From Mycocentrospora acerina (lineage: Eukaryota > Ascomycota > Dothideomycetes > Pleosporales): a DNA stretch of 64,000 bases. Of the stretch, positions 45,886 to 57,078 are shown one piece after another. The stretch's first letter is position 1, and every line of letters starts with the position of its first letter. A program made the position numbers and the translations under genes. The DNA is taken from positions 311,107-375,106 of the forward strand of contig JAKUHH010000030.1 of NCBI GenBank assembly GCA_022701365.1. The letters run 5' to 3'. The notes below the pieces were generated by a model that searched no databases, was not told where the DNA came from, and was given only the letters and a program-made list of their open reading frames with translations.

Positions 45886-47485
45886 TGACCACCCACTCAC
45901 AGACCAACCGGCACGCCAACCCCCATCCGCCCGCATCCGCACCATTACCATATGACCAGCAAACAACCACTGTGACTTTTTTTATTTTTACACAAGAAAA
46001 TGTCGCACCCCCCCTCCCAAAAAAAAATGTCGCGGGACATTCCCCTCCCGCTCTCCCTCGATGCTCAAACACAATAGACTAGCCAGCTGAAAACACTCCA
46101 TTCCATTCTATTCTACCTCACACCGCAGATCTCCCCTCCCCCCTTCCCCCTTCCCCCGGTTTAGGAGATTTCTATTTTCTCTCTCTCCGTCAACAAGAAT
46201 AGACAGATGACCAAGGGATGAAGAGAAGAAGGGGGGAGGGGGGTTGAAGGAATGTGCCCAGGCACGCATGCATGCATACATGCATACATACATACAAACA
46301 TGGGAACAACACTCAACGATTTTTCGAGGCGTAAAAGATGGGTGGGTCATATCCTTGCATCCGTCCTTGTTGTATTCATTTAGCACAAATATGCAACAGG
46401 GTAGCTATGGGGAATCTCTTTTTTTTTGGTAGTCGTCGTCGTCGTCGTCGTCGTTGTTGTTGTGGTGATTGTTGTTATTGCTGTTGTTGTTGGTCGTTGT
46501 ACCGAAAAAAAAAATCAGGGTATTCACCCACTTGGATACTTACTCGCCGTCTCCACGTCAGTAGAAGAAACTACGCTAGCGATTTTGGTCAAACGCCTTA
46601 AAAAAGGTTAAAAAAAAATGTCATAGATTCACGTCCGCCTTTTTAATTTTTATTTTGGTGCACATGTATGAAGAGGTATATTTTTTATTACCCAAAAAAA
46701 AAGAGACGGAGAAAATTCTAATCAACCCTAACCATCATGTAGAGAAAAAAGGGAAAAAGGAAGAAAGAAAAAAATTGCGGTGAATATCATGTATCAGAGT
46801 CGGACGACGCATCCACACTACACTACACTACACTTTACTACACTGCAGGCATTGGACATACAGAAATTCATTTACATGTGTGCTATTTTCTAGAAGACTA
46901 CCAAAAAACTATATACCTATATATAATCAAGACATGGCGGCTAGTCCGTACACACACTTGTTTCGTTCCTCCATCTCGGCTTAGTCTCCGTGTGTGAGCG
47001 AGTCGTTGCGTTTGTCAAAGAATCCGGAAGGACGTCGTTTTTTTTTTCTTCTCTTCTTCTTCTTCTTCTTCTTTTCGAAAGTAACAAGGCCAGCATCTGG
47101 CCACCGACCTGGGAAGGGGGTGGGTAAATCAAAGAAGCATTGGTGGAGAGAGAGAGAGAGAGGGAGAGGGAAGCCGACGAGACTTACTTGTATGGCGTGT
47201 ACCCCAACCGCAGCTCTGCGAATGAATGAATAAGTGATTGATTGGTTCATTCCCCCTCCCGACTCTCAAATACATTCTTTTCCGCCGATGCAGAAAGAAA
47301 GAAAAGAAAAAAAAAACTCCTAGACTCCATACACTTTCACTCCTAATCCTACCAAACCCTCCAATGTACTTTACACTCAACCCGTGGCTTAGGAATCGAA
47401 AAGAAAAAGCGGGGAGGAAATCCAGGACAAGAACAGCAGCCATTGTCTCTGCATACACGTACCTCGAAGAAAGAAACAGGCCGTC
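45886..47485. other. Intergenic, convergent 3' ends of PSF1 and PRP5
   Basis: About 1.6 kb of A/T runs and microsatellites: ATGCATAC units near 46266-46300, GTC/GTT triplets at 46431-46497, CTT triplets near 47050-47073 and GA repeats near 47147-47165. No supported gene. Confidence 0.55.
46431..46497 (+). repeat. GTC/GTT trinucleotide microsatellite
   Basis: Seven or so GTC units pass into interrupted GTT/GCT units, followed by a run of A. It lies in non-coding DNA between two convergent genes. Confidence 0.8.
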
Positions 47486-50452
47486 TTAGACAACGCTGTA
47501 TTTGCCCGTTGGTCCGCGAGTAGTGGATGCTTCCTCGGCCGCAATCGTTCCCTCGCGCAAGAGACGAGTGAGGTCCTGCATGGCCTGGGTAACAACGTTC
47601 TCGGTGTCGCCTTCGACAAGGATGTACAGCTTGGGAAGGTCGGTTTCTGTCTTTGCGTTAGCTCGCTCTTCTGTCGGTTGATTGAACATGGACATACCTC
47701 CTGGTTCTTTGCCAGGTGGATAGAAGACACCCTTGCTAGTGATCGACACACCAGTCGACTCGAGGATCTTGGCGACGTTGGTGCGGTTGGTGACGGCCCA
47801 TCGAGCCTTTTGTGGGAAGTCGTTGATCTCAATAGTCGAGTGATACAAACCTGCGTCGGGACCTTTGTTGTCAATGGGCTGGCCGGCGTGGATCATACCC
47901 TTTTTGCTCAGGCGACCGTCAACCTTCATGGCGGCTGCCATTGCCTTTTCCCTAGCAGTCATTGGTTTGCCCGAGGCGCCGGCGTCGGGACGCTCAGTCT
48001 TGCTGACGACAACCTTGCTGTTGAGAATCTTCATCCACGAGGGCTGGTCCTCGGTCTCGGCGGCAGCCCCATTAGCAGCCTTCTCGATACCGGGACCGGC
48101 GACCTCGGGCTTCTTGAGTGCTGGTAGCTCAGGCTCTTCGTCACTCTCGTCATCATCACCTAGCTTGTGAGCACGCTTCTCACGCTTCTTTTCCAATGCA
48201 CGTGCAGCGTCGAGTCTGTCTAGACCCTTGCCTCCGAAGCCAGTGTACCACTTTTCCTCGCCAGACTTGACCTTTTCGTGGAAAGTATCAACCATCTTCT
48301 GTAGGTCATCAGATATGTCTCGGCCACTCTCCTTCAAAGCCTTGGCGATGTGAACGGCAAACCGCTCTTGGCCTGGGTTCTCAATCAGGGTGATGGCAGT
48401 GCCCTTGTTGCCCGCACGTCCAGTGCGTCCGCATCGATGGACGTAATCTTCCAGATGCGTGGGACAATCAAAGTTCAAGACCATCGCCAAGCCTGGCACA
48501 TCCAAGCCGCGGGCCGCAACAGAAGTAGCAATGAGAACTGAAAGGATACCTTGTCTAAAGTCGTTGATGGCTTCATTGCGATCCGTCTGATCTTTGGCTC
48601 CATGAATTGTATTCACAGAATAATACTTTGCCTTGAAGAGCTTGGAGAGGAGGTCTTCTGCAGTTTCTTGGCGCTCTGTGAAGATGAGTACTTGTGCATT
48701 TTCATCTTCGGCAAACAATTGACCGAGATGCAGCAGAGTATTAGAAATCTTCTTCTCGTAAGAAGGCGGCACAAGTGAGATGATTTGCGTGATTTCAGGA
48801 GCAACCTTGCTCCGGCCGCCAATGATGACTTCGGCCGGCTTGTTCAGCGCTTTGCGGGCAAGCGCGGCCATGTTCTTGGGAAGGGTTGCTGAGAACATGA
48901 TGGTTTGGCGATCCGGACGAACATTTGCGAGGATCTTCATGACTTGCGGCTCAAAGCCCATGTCAAACATGCGGTCAGCTTCGTCAAGAACAACATATGT
49001 GATGCGCCTAAAGTTGAGCACCCGACCCGAGTTACTCTGCAGAAGATCAATCAGGCGACCAGGAGTCGCGCAGAGCAGGTGAATGCCACCGCGCTTAATC
49101 ATGGCGATTTGGTCAGAGATGGGCTGGCCGCCGTACGCGCACTTGATCGCAAGGCCTGACGCACTAAGAAAAGGTTTGAGTTCAGCGCCAATCTGCAGGC
49201 ACAGCTCTCGGGTAGGGGCAAGAATCAATCCGATAGGGCCGTCAGCAGGCTTGAGAGGGCGCTGATCTAGGATATGGCGAATCATCGGGATACCAAACGC
49301 GAGGGTTTTTCCCGAGCCGGTTTTGGCGACGCCAATAAGGTCGGAGCCTGATTCGGCAATTGGTATGGCCTGTGACTGGATCGACGTCGGCCTCTCGTAT
49401 CGCAGCTTGGTAAAGACATCCATGGTCGCCTGCAACAATCCCATCTGGGCCCATTTGGTGACGGGACGCGGCACATCATCCGGTTTGACCTTGATGCCGT
49501 CGAGCTCGTGCCGGAGATCTGCGACTTCCTCTGTCGTCATCTGCGTGACTTCGGCTGGCTCAGTGTAGAAGTTTCGTCTAAATGGCTCGTACTCAACTTT
49601 GTCATGGTCGATGGCGGGCACCTCCTTCTTCTTTTTGCGCGAGGCGTGGAGGGCGAGCAGGTCCTCGGCTTCGACCGAGGTTTGCTCTGGCTCGAGATCG
49701 TCGTTGAACATGGCCTGGCCCTGGTGGGCGCCGCGCTTGGGCTGCGTCTCGGTGAGGTCTGCCATGAAGGCATCGAGGGGGTCGACGTCGTCTTCTTCCT
49801 GGGCGCCTGCGGGTTCGTCAACGTCCATCTTGTCGGCACTGTCGTCGGCTGGCGGGGCCTCTTGCATGCGCGAGTCCTCGTTTGCAACCTCCTCGCGGCG
49901 CTTCTCGAGCTGCGCCTGGAGCTGTGCGTGTGTTTCGGCATCCTCGCTGCCAAAGTCGCTCATGGCGGCGTCGTCTTCGTCTTCATCCTCGGCAGCAAGC
50001 GAGGGCGCTGGCTCGTCAATGGGCGTGAAGGCGGGGAGCGCCTGGAACTTGCGCCTGCCCGTGTCGTCTTCGTCGTCGAGCAGCGCCTTCCTGGTGGCCT
50101 CGCCCTCGACGGCCGTCTTGGCCTTGAGGCCAAAGGAGCCGATGTTGCTGTTGCCGTTGGCCTTGGCCGTCTGTGCAGCCGCGCGATCTGGGTAGGTGAG
50201 CATGGGCATGGACGTGGACGTGGGGCTCGCAAGCAACAAGGGGAGGGGGCACATACTGCTGGCAGCGGACGTGGCCACGGGCTTGCCAGCGGGCTTGGCC
50301 AGCAATGGGCGTGCCGCGGCCGACTCGTCGAGCCTGAACGTCGACTTCTCGGGCAGCTTCTGCTTGACCTTTTCCGTGGCCGTCTTCTGCGAGGGCTTGG
50401 CCTTGGAGGGCTCTGGCTTGGCGTCGCCTGCGGGTGGTGTTGTAGCAGCAGC

Positions 50453-50494
<42 letters not shown>

Positions 50495-51013
50495 CGCAGT
50501 GCTGGCGGCAGGGCCGGGCGTCGAGGGCGCAGTGACGGTGGGCGAGGCGACAGACGGCGCAGGCGTGTCGCCCTTTTCCTTGGCAAGCCGCTCTGCGTTC
50601 AGCTTCTTCCACTCCGCCAGCTTGGCGGCCCGTTCTGCCAGCTTGTCCTGCTGCTGCTTCTCGGGGTCCTTGCGCCGGTCGTCGCGCGCGTCACGGGCGT
50701 CGCGCTTGCCGTCGGGCGCGGGCGTGGCGTGCGACGAGCCCGGGCGGTATGACTGCGAGCGCCGCGCGCGCTCGTCGACGTCGCGGTCACGCCTGTAGCG
50801 GTCGCCGTGGCGGTCGCGGGACCGGTCGCGGCGGTCGCGGCCCCCACGGTCTCTGTCCCGCGTGCGGTCGCGGTCGCGGTCGCGGTCGTCGCGCACGCGG
50901 CCGCCCGTGTAGCGGTCTCCATAGCGGTCCCTCGAGCGGTCGCGGCGGGGGGGTGAGTAGCGACCACGGTCTCCGCGGTCGTACCTTGATGAATCAGCGT
51001 GGCGCGGCGTCAT
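47486..51013 (-). CDS. PRP5: DEAD-box pre-mRNA splicing helicase Prp5
   Basis: Remodels U2 snRNP during branch-site selection in spliceosome assembly. The stretch is open throughout, but two introns of 69 bases (50188-50256) and 51 bases (47647-47697) are hidden inside: each has a GTATGT donor and an AG acceptor, the second also GCTAAC, and both are multiples of three without stops. Removing them gives 1135 residues and restores KEPGETDLPKLYILVEG. The N-terminus is an Arg/Asp/Ser-rich tract (DRDRDRTRDRDR), then a poly-Ala run and an acidic region. The helicase core carries AKTGSGKT, PTRELCLQIG, VVLDEADRMFDMGF, FSAT, ATSVAARGLDVP and YVHRCGRTGRAG. The C-terminal RARWAVTNRTN-like section and STGVSITSKGVFYP are characteristic of Prp5/DDX46. 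It is divergent from ERB1 with 304 bases between starts. Confidence 0.94.
50443..50494. repeat. CAG/CTG triplet repeat coding poly-Ala in PRP5
   Basis: A mostly pure CAG array on the plus strand, read as GCT (Ala) codons by the minus-strand PRP5 frame. It encodes about 14-16 alanines in the disordered N-terminal region. Confidence 0.85.
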
Positions 51014-51317
51014 GGCGGCTCGCGGAGCAATACTCTCGGCGGGCGTGGCAGTGGGCGGCGCGGCTCGAGGTCGTCGTCGTCGGCGTCGGGGCGGGACTCG
51101 AACAGCGGCCGTCGCGAGGCTGTTTGGACGTCGCCGCTCGCGAGCAGGCCTGCAGCTCTCTCACGAATCCTGGCGCGGGGCCCGTGCGCCATGTCCACAC
51201 CTTGCGGACAGGGGAGGTGCGCTAGCGTAGAAATTTTGGGACCATGGCCAAAATTTTGGAAGCCGCGACTGGGCCTGCGAGCTGCTTCCTCACCACACCG
51301 CACCACATCCTCCCGCC
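51014..51317. promoter_or_regulatory. Divergent promoter PRP5 / ERB1 with RRPE-like AAATTTT motifs
   Basis: 304 GC-rich bases between the two start codons. Two AT islands stand out: AAATTTTGG at 51231-51239 and AAAATTTTGG at 51250-51259, about 60-85 bases before ERB1. AAAAWTTTT is the core of the rRNA-processing element found upstream of ribosome-biogenesis genes. The pair also forms an inverted repeat, ATTTTGG (51233-51239) and CCAAAAT (51248-51254), around GACCATGG. Confidence 0.5.
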
Positions 51318-53699
51318 ATGTCTGTGAATCCGCGCAAGAGAAAGGTCGTCACGCGCCCCGCGCCGCCGCCAGAGAGCGAGTCGGAGGAGGAGCTGGCCGA
51401 CGGGCTGCTCGAGGGCATCCTGTCGCATTCCGAAGACGACTCGGACGACGAGCTGGACGAGGCCGGCGACGACACAGACGCCAGCAGCGTCATCGAGGGC
51501 CTGTCTGACGAGGATGCCGAGGATCAGGACGACGAGGACGACGAGGACGACGAGGACGACGGCGGCGAGCAGGCGATTCGTGAGCAGATCCGCAACCTCC
51601 ACACCTCGGACGGGCCGCTCACGCGCAAGACGGCCCGCCTGACGCACGAGATGGACCTGGACGCCGGCGCGCAGGGCGGGCTGGACGAGCAGGACGAAGA
51701 CCTCAAGCCCAACTACACCGTCTCGACCGACGCCAACGGCAACACGCGCTACATCTACCAGGAAATCGACCCCGTCTACGAGTCGGACGATTCCGACGCC
51801 GCCGACGTGGCCAACACGATTGGCGACATCCCCCTCACATTCTACGACGAGTACCCGCACATTGGCTACGACATCAACGGCAAGAAGATCATGCGCCCCG
51901 CAAAGGGCGAGGCGCTGGACGCGCTGCTCGACAGCATCGACATCCCCAAGGGCTGGACCGGCCTCACAGACCCGCAGACAGGCAAGCCCTTGAACCTGTC
52001 CGAGGAGGAGCTGCAGGTGCTCAAGAAGCTCACCCGCAACGAGATTGTCGAGGAGGGCTACGACCCGTACCCCGACATGGTCGCCTACTTCTCTGGCCGG
52101 CTCGAGGTGATGCCATTGAGCGCTGCGCCCGAGCCCAAGCGGCGATTCGTTCCGTCCAAGCACGAGGCCAAGCGTGTCATGAAGATTGTCAAGGCCATCA
52201 GGGAAGGCCGCATCCAGCCCTACAAGGCCCCAGAAGAGCAGGATGACGAGCAGGAGACGTACTACGACGTCTGGTCGGACGAGAAGCCGCGCCCCGAGCA
52301 CTCGATGCACATCCCCGCCCCCAAGCTGCCCCCGCCAGGCTACGAATCGAGCTACCACCCGCCTCCCGAGTACCTGCCAGACAAGGCCGAGGAGGAGGCG
52401 TGGCTGGCCGAGGACGAGGAGGATCGGGAGAGAGAGTTCCTTCCCAAGACGTACGATGCGTTGCGCAAGGTCCCTGGCTACGAGACGTTTGTCAAGGAGC
52501 GGTTTGAACGCAGCTTGGACCTGTACTTGGCGCCACGAGTACGAAGAAACCGGCTCAACATTGACCCAGAGTCGCTGCTACCAAAGCTGCCTGACCCCGA
52601 GGACCTGAAGCCGTTCCCAACCACCTGCGCAGCAATCTTCAGAGGCCAAGAGGGCCGTGTACGATGTGTCTCGGTCGACCCAATGGGCATTTTCGTCGCC
52701 AGTGGAGGCGACGATGGTTACGTTCGCATTTGGGAGGTTCTGACTGGCCGTCAAGTCTGGAATGCCAAGTTGTCGAGCGAGGAGGCGGTTGACGCAGTAC
52801 AGTGGAGACCGGTCAAGGACGCTGCCGTTCTTGCTGCTGCAACCGGTGAGAGCGTCTACTTGATCGTTCCATTCACCCTGCTGTCTCCCGACGTCGAGCA
52901 GACCAGCCGCGAAGTCCTCGACGCTGGTTGGGGTTACGCCACATCCAAACCCTCCAACACAACCAACGGCGAAGCCCCCAAGCTGCCACCAGGCAAATGG
53001 AGTCGCCCTGGTCTCCGTCTGGAGAACAAGGGCGTTCTCGTCCAGGTCGAAGTTCGCTCAGCCATCAAGGTCATCAACTGGCATCGCCGTGGTGACTACT
53101 TTGCTACCGTGTCCCCCCGCGGCCAAAGCACTGCAGTAGCCATCCACACCGTCTCCAAACATCTCACCCAACTGCCTTTCCGACGCCTCAAGGGTATCGC
53201 GCAGACGGCGCAGTTCCACCCCTCCAAGGCCATCTTCTTTGTCGCTACCCGCAACACGATCCGCAGCTACGATCTTGCCAAGCAGGAGCTCGTCAAGATT
53301 TTGCAGCCAGGCGCGAAATGGATATCATCCATCGATGTGCACCCCGGTGGAGACAACATCATCGTCGGCACATACGACAAGCGACTGCTATGGCACGACC
53401 TTGATCTCTCCAACAAGCCTTACAAGACTCTGCGTTTCCACAAGGAGGCTATCCGTGCGGTGCGCTTCCATCAAGGCGGCCTGCCTCTGTTTGCAGATGC
53501 AAGTGACGACGGCAGTTTGCAGATTTTCCACGGCAAGGTCGTGGGCGATCTGATGGAGAACGCGACGATTGTGCCACTAAAGGTGCTCAAGGGCCACAAG
53601 GTCAAGAGCCGCCTGGGTGTCATGGATTTGGACTGGCATCCAAAGGAGCCGTGGTGTGTGTCTGCGGGTGCTGATGGGACGTTGAGACTGTGGTGTTAG
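51318..53699 (+). CDS. ERB1: 60S ribosome biogenesis protein Erb1 (Bop1)
   Basis: Member of the nucleolar Nop7-Erb1-Ytm1 (PeBoW) complex needed for 27S pre-rRNA processing. Intronless, 793 residues. The start MSVNPRKRKVVTRP is basic and followed by an acidic stretch to about 90. The BOP1NT domain spans about 125-390 and includes IGYDINGKKIMRP, GWTGLTDPQTGKPLNLSEEE and DPYPDMVAYFSGRLE. WD40 repeats form the C-terminal propeller from about 430: GQEGRVRCVSVDPMGIFVAS, VRIWEVLTGRQVW, then later QFHPSKAIFFVATR and the last blade GADGTLRLWC at the very end. Length and domain order match the family. It pairs functionally with MAK21 elsewhere in the window. RRPE-like motifs lie just upstream. Confidence 0.95.
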   Translation: MSVNPRKRKVVTRPAPPPESESEEELADGLLEGILSHSEDDSDDELDEAGDDTDASSVIEGLSDEDAEDQDDEDDEDDEDDGGEQAIREQIRNLHTSDGPLTRKTARLTHEMDLDAGAQGGLDEQDEDLKPNYTVSTDANGNTRYIYQEIDPVYESDDSDAADVANTIGDIPLTFYDEYPHIGYDINGKKIMRPAKGEALDALLDSIDIPKGWTGLTDPQTGKPLNLSEEELQVLKKLTRNEIVEEGYDPYPDMVAYFSGRLEVMPLSAAPEPKRRFVPSKHEAKRVMKIVKAIREGRIQPYKAPEEQDDEQETYYDVWSDEKPRPEHSMHIPAPKLPPPGYESSYHPPPEYLPDKAEEEAWLAEDEEDREREFLPKTYDALRKVPGYETFVKERFERSLDLYLAPRVRRNRLNIDPESLLPKLPDPEDLKPFPTTCAAIFRGQEGRVRCVSVDPMGIFVASGGDDGYVRIWEVLTGRQVWNAKLSSEEAVDAVQWRPVKDAAVLAAATGESVYLIVPFTLLSPDVEQTSREVLDAGWGYATSKPSNTTNGEAPKLPPGKWSRPGLRLENKGVLVQVEVRSAIKVINWHRRGDYFATVSPRGQSTAVAIHTVSKHLTQLPFRRLKGIAQTAQFHPSKAIFFVATRNTIRSYDLAKQELVKILQPGAKWISSIDVHPGGDNIIVGTYDKRLLWHDLDLSNKPYKTLRFHKEAIRAVRFHQGGLPLFADASDDGSLQIFHGKVVGDLMENATIVPLKVLKGHKVKSRLGVMDLDWHPKEPWCVSAGADGTLRLWC

Positions 53700-54593
53700 A
53701 TGGATACCAGTGTAGTAGATCATACGACGGCGTTTTAGGCGACGGAAAAATGTATATTCGCAATGCTCGACAACCTGGCAACTATTTATTGGTTGTTCTC
53801 CTTGTGCAGATAATCTCTTCAACCTTTTTCTTTGCAAAAATGTGTTCTTTGCTGTGATGGATCCTGACATTGTGATCCTTGTGCGAACGAGATCGCCCTC
53901 GCTGTGCTAGCAAGCGCGTTGAGTGGACATGCTCCTCCTCACGGGACGCGACCCAAGACATGATTTTACTGTGGGTATGTATTGAATGCTACCTCCTGAC
54001 GTGCTACACCACACCCACTTGATCAGACATACCAACTGTCCTTCTGTAGCGGCACCCCAGCCCTTTGTAGCGGCACATCAGCCCTTTGTAGCGGCACATC
54101 AGCCTTTTGTAGCCGCACAACACCCCCAACACACCCAAACGCAAATCTCACATGTCAGCAAACACCTGCCTTTGATCCGCCAGCCGTGTTGCGCCGGATG
54201 TAGGAGACGACGCAACCCACGTTTAGAAAACACCACGCCTCGATGGACGCTCCAGCTTTACAGACGAGCCCACATGTTCTACACAACACTGCCATCGGTT
54301 GACGGTCCGCTGAAGCAAGCCAGGGACCGGGGCGTGCACGCCTCCGTCATGGAAGCTCTCATTCGAGGCACATGAAAGGCCTCGACGGGGTTTGAGCCAA
54401 TCACAGCGTTATCACACGCCGCGTGCTCAAACTCCCAATTCTGCGACCAAAGAGCCCACGCGACACCCCAAGAGTGATAATGCGCTCGTGCGTCTTTCTT
54501 ATGGCCTCTCTGCCCCCCGCCCCTCCTTTGCTGTTTGTTTTCAAGCAGCAACCAGACAACGGATAAACGTCCATGAACCATTAGCGCAACGTC
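53700..54593. other. Intergenic, 3' of ERB1 and leader of the bHLH gene
   Basis: About 0.9 kb with one 21-bp tandem array (listed). A plus-strand frame at 53986-54375 is open through the array only because the unit is a multiple of three; I see no support for it as a gene. Confidence 0.5.
54045..54128 (+). repeat. 21-bp tandem repeat, four copies
   Basis: Units start at 54045, 54066, 54087 and 54108, built on TGTAGCGGCACATCAGCCCT plus T. The second and third copies differ at one base; the outer two have drifted. Confidence 0.85.
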
Positions 54594-55924
54594 ATGGCCA
54601 ACCTTCCACCTACCCCCCAGCCTTCGGGAAGTATCACGGGCAAGAGCAGCGCAAATGCTCCCCAGCTAGACAACTGCTTTGCGTTACCTCCTGCCGCCTT
54701 GAGCAGTAGAAACAGGAAAGCGAGCTCCTCCGAGCCGTCTGAGGCTGCTTCCGACTCCTCTTACCGACCGCCGTCACCTGCATCTCCCGTTGCGGCATTA
54801 AAGACAAGCCATGGCCGTAAGCGCTCGAGTGCCACATCGCAACAGAGTGTGATAACCAAAGATGACTATTCCCTCCCACCACCACCAACTCGTCGAGCAA
54901 AGATTATCCAAATGAAACCAAAGGACACGCAGGAGCCACCCAAATTGGACCCTCAGTCACAAAACACAAAGGCTACCAATGCGACTGCTAATGGCAGCAA
55001 GAAGAAACAAGCTAATACCACTACTGCTGCTGGGCGGAAAATGGCGAGGAAGACGGCGCATAGCTTGATTGAGCGGAGGAGAAGGTCGAAGATGAACGAG
55101 GAATTTGGAGTACTCAAGGACATGATACCCGCATGTCGTGGTGAGGAGATGCATAAATTGGCGATTCTGCAGGTACGGATACTCTGATCCACCCCACTTC
55201 TGCAGGTCCTAACAACACAAAGGCATCTATCGAATACATGCGATATCTGGAGCAATGCGTCGCCGACCTCAAGATAGCAAACCAGTCACGTCGCGGCTCA
55301 CCCTTGTCTACGATATCAGACCTTCCTCCTCCCCCCACGGCCAGACCTGCTCTCGAAGACGACATTGAAGACGACAACGACGACGTTGAAGAAGACAAAG
55401 ACGAGGAGATGGAGGATGTAATCTCCCCTACGGCTCCAGTCCCAGCACCTTCCACGTCCTACCACCAACTCGCAAACGCTTCGCCTGCAATCTATCCGTC
55501 TGACAGGAGTGTTTATACCCACTCCACAACAACCTCGCCCGCCATTCTACCCCAAACCAACAACCACGGCCATTATTCTGCGAACCCATCTCCCGCGCTG
55601 CAACCATCAGACCCACACCACTACTCGCTCACCTCATCCGTCCGTTCCCCCTCAATCCACGCCTCGCCGGCATTCAACGCCCAAACGCATTCCGCATCCC
55701 ACTTCAGCAACCCATTTTACTCGGGTCCCCCTAGCACCGGTCCTGTCCCTGCTCCCGGATCATCCCACAGTGTAGCACCATTCGCGCTCACCTCACCCAT
55801 GCTGAAACCGCAAGCAGACCGCGAAGACCAGGAGGCTACCGAGGCGCTGTTGATGCTGAACACGGACAGAAGGAGTTGGAGCAGTGCGAGAGGGATGAGC
55901 GTTCGGGAGCTGCTTAGTGGGTAG
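54594..55924 (+). CDS. bHLH transcription factor, Esc1-like
   Basis: Two exons, 54594-55172 and 55223-55924, with a 50-base intron (GTACGG donor, CCTAAC branch site) that falls inside helix 2 between KLAILQ and ASIEYMRYL; 426 residues. The basic region and helix 1 read KTAHSLIERRRRSKMNEEF near 151-169, followed by GVLKDMIPACRGEEMHKLAI and helix 2. His, Glu and Arg residues of the E-box-reading H..E..R pattern are present, so CANNTG binding is likely. The N-terminus is Ser/Pro-rich. After the bHLH comes a Pro-rich stretch, an acidic segment (DDIEDDNDDVEEDKDEEMED) and a Ser/Pro/His-rich tail that ends RGMSVRELLSG, a short conserved-looking terminal motif. Resemblance is closest to fission-yeast Esc1-type factors. 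Target genes unknown. Confidence 0.9.
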
Positions 55925-55932
55925 ATGGGTTT

Positions 55933-55970
<38 letters not shown>

Positions 55971-57078
55971 GCGTTTTTTTTTTCATGGAATGGGAAAAAG
56001 GACGGTTATGGGGCACAAAAAAAAACAGGGAGGACTTTTGAGCTCTTTTTTTTTCTTTCTGTCTCTTTCTTGGTATTGGAGGACCTTTTTTTTATTTGTT
56101 AAAGTTGTAGACACTGCGCATGGTGCGTTGGCCAAATTATTAGCCCTAATGATGCAATAATGTGCGTCTTTTCAGATGGTACATTCACGAGTTGTGGTAC
56201 CAGTGTGGAATGTTTTAACACTTACTTCTGTCGGGGAGGGGGAGTTTTTTTTTCTCTTACCTTCTATCGTTTTGCACTTGTGTGCGCGCAAAACCATCGA
56301 GTCACTATGTAATATACATGTCGTTTTTATTTACCAATCACTTTGTAGCACTATTACCTCTCTCTCTCTCTTTCTCTTCACAACAAAGGAGCGAGACCCC
56401 CCCGCTATCCACACGCCCCGTATCACTCACTCACTCACTCTCCTTTCTCCCATCGTGGTCACTTCGTACAACCTCCCCCCCCTCAAAAAAACACTACAAC
56501 AACACGTGCATACCTACGACACCGCACCGCACCGCCACTTAACTACCCAAGATTAAATCTACTCCACTCCACTCTGAGATGAGAGGACCAACGCGACGCA
56601 ATACAGCCGTGTTTCTATTCCGTGGTTAGGCGTCCCTCGTTCCCTCCCTCCCTCGCTTGCAAGGTGTTGTTGTGTCGTGTGTAGATAGCCTATCTACCCG
56701 TCGGTTATATGGGTCTTGCAGATGTGTTCCACTCCTTCACCGTGCGTGGGCAATGGAAATAATCGGTCATTTTTTTTTAAATTATTATTTTAAAGTGGAC
56801 ATGGGCTTAGGTGATTCGTTGCGTTTGTGTGTTTTTCTCGCTGTGGAGGTGGTGCCGAAGTCCGAGGGGGGATTGGCATGGATGCTGGAAGGATGGGAGG
56901 AGGGTGAGAGGACCCGGGTTTGCGATAATGTATTGAGAGGGAGGGATGGAGGGAGGGTTGGGGCCCTAGATTTTCCGAAGGGGGAGGGAGGATTGGGACG
57001 GGAGGAAGTGAGTATATTATGGGAGGTGGGGAGTGTGAGGGTTGGGTGTTAATCAGTGTGTTTTTACTACTGTTCTTG
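55925..57078. other. Intergenic, 3' of the bHLH gene and promoter of the MFS gene
   Basis: About 1.15 kb with T-runs, a GT microsatellite and G-rich stretches (56860-57040). No supported gene. Confidence 0.5.
55935..55968 (+). repeat. GT dinucleotide microsatellite
   Basis: About 17 uninterrupted GT units just after the bHLH stop codon, followed by a T-run, within the probable 3' untranslated region. Confidence 0.9.

Noticed and set aside
49508..50752. 414-codon plus-strand frame
   Set aside because: Antisense to PRP5's low-complexity N-terminus and helicase start; Gly/Leu/Arg-rich and without any domain.
51222..52358. 378-codon minus-strand frame
   Set aside because: Antisense to ERB1; low-complexity Val/Leu composition comes from the acidic codons of ERB1.
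53986..54375. 129-codon plus-strand frame with FVAAHQP repeats
   Set aside because: Open because the 21-bp array is a multiple of three; sits in the leader of the bHLH gene and shows no other coding sign.
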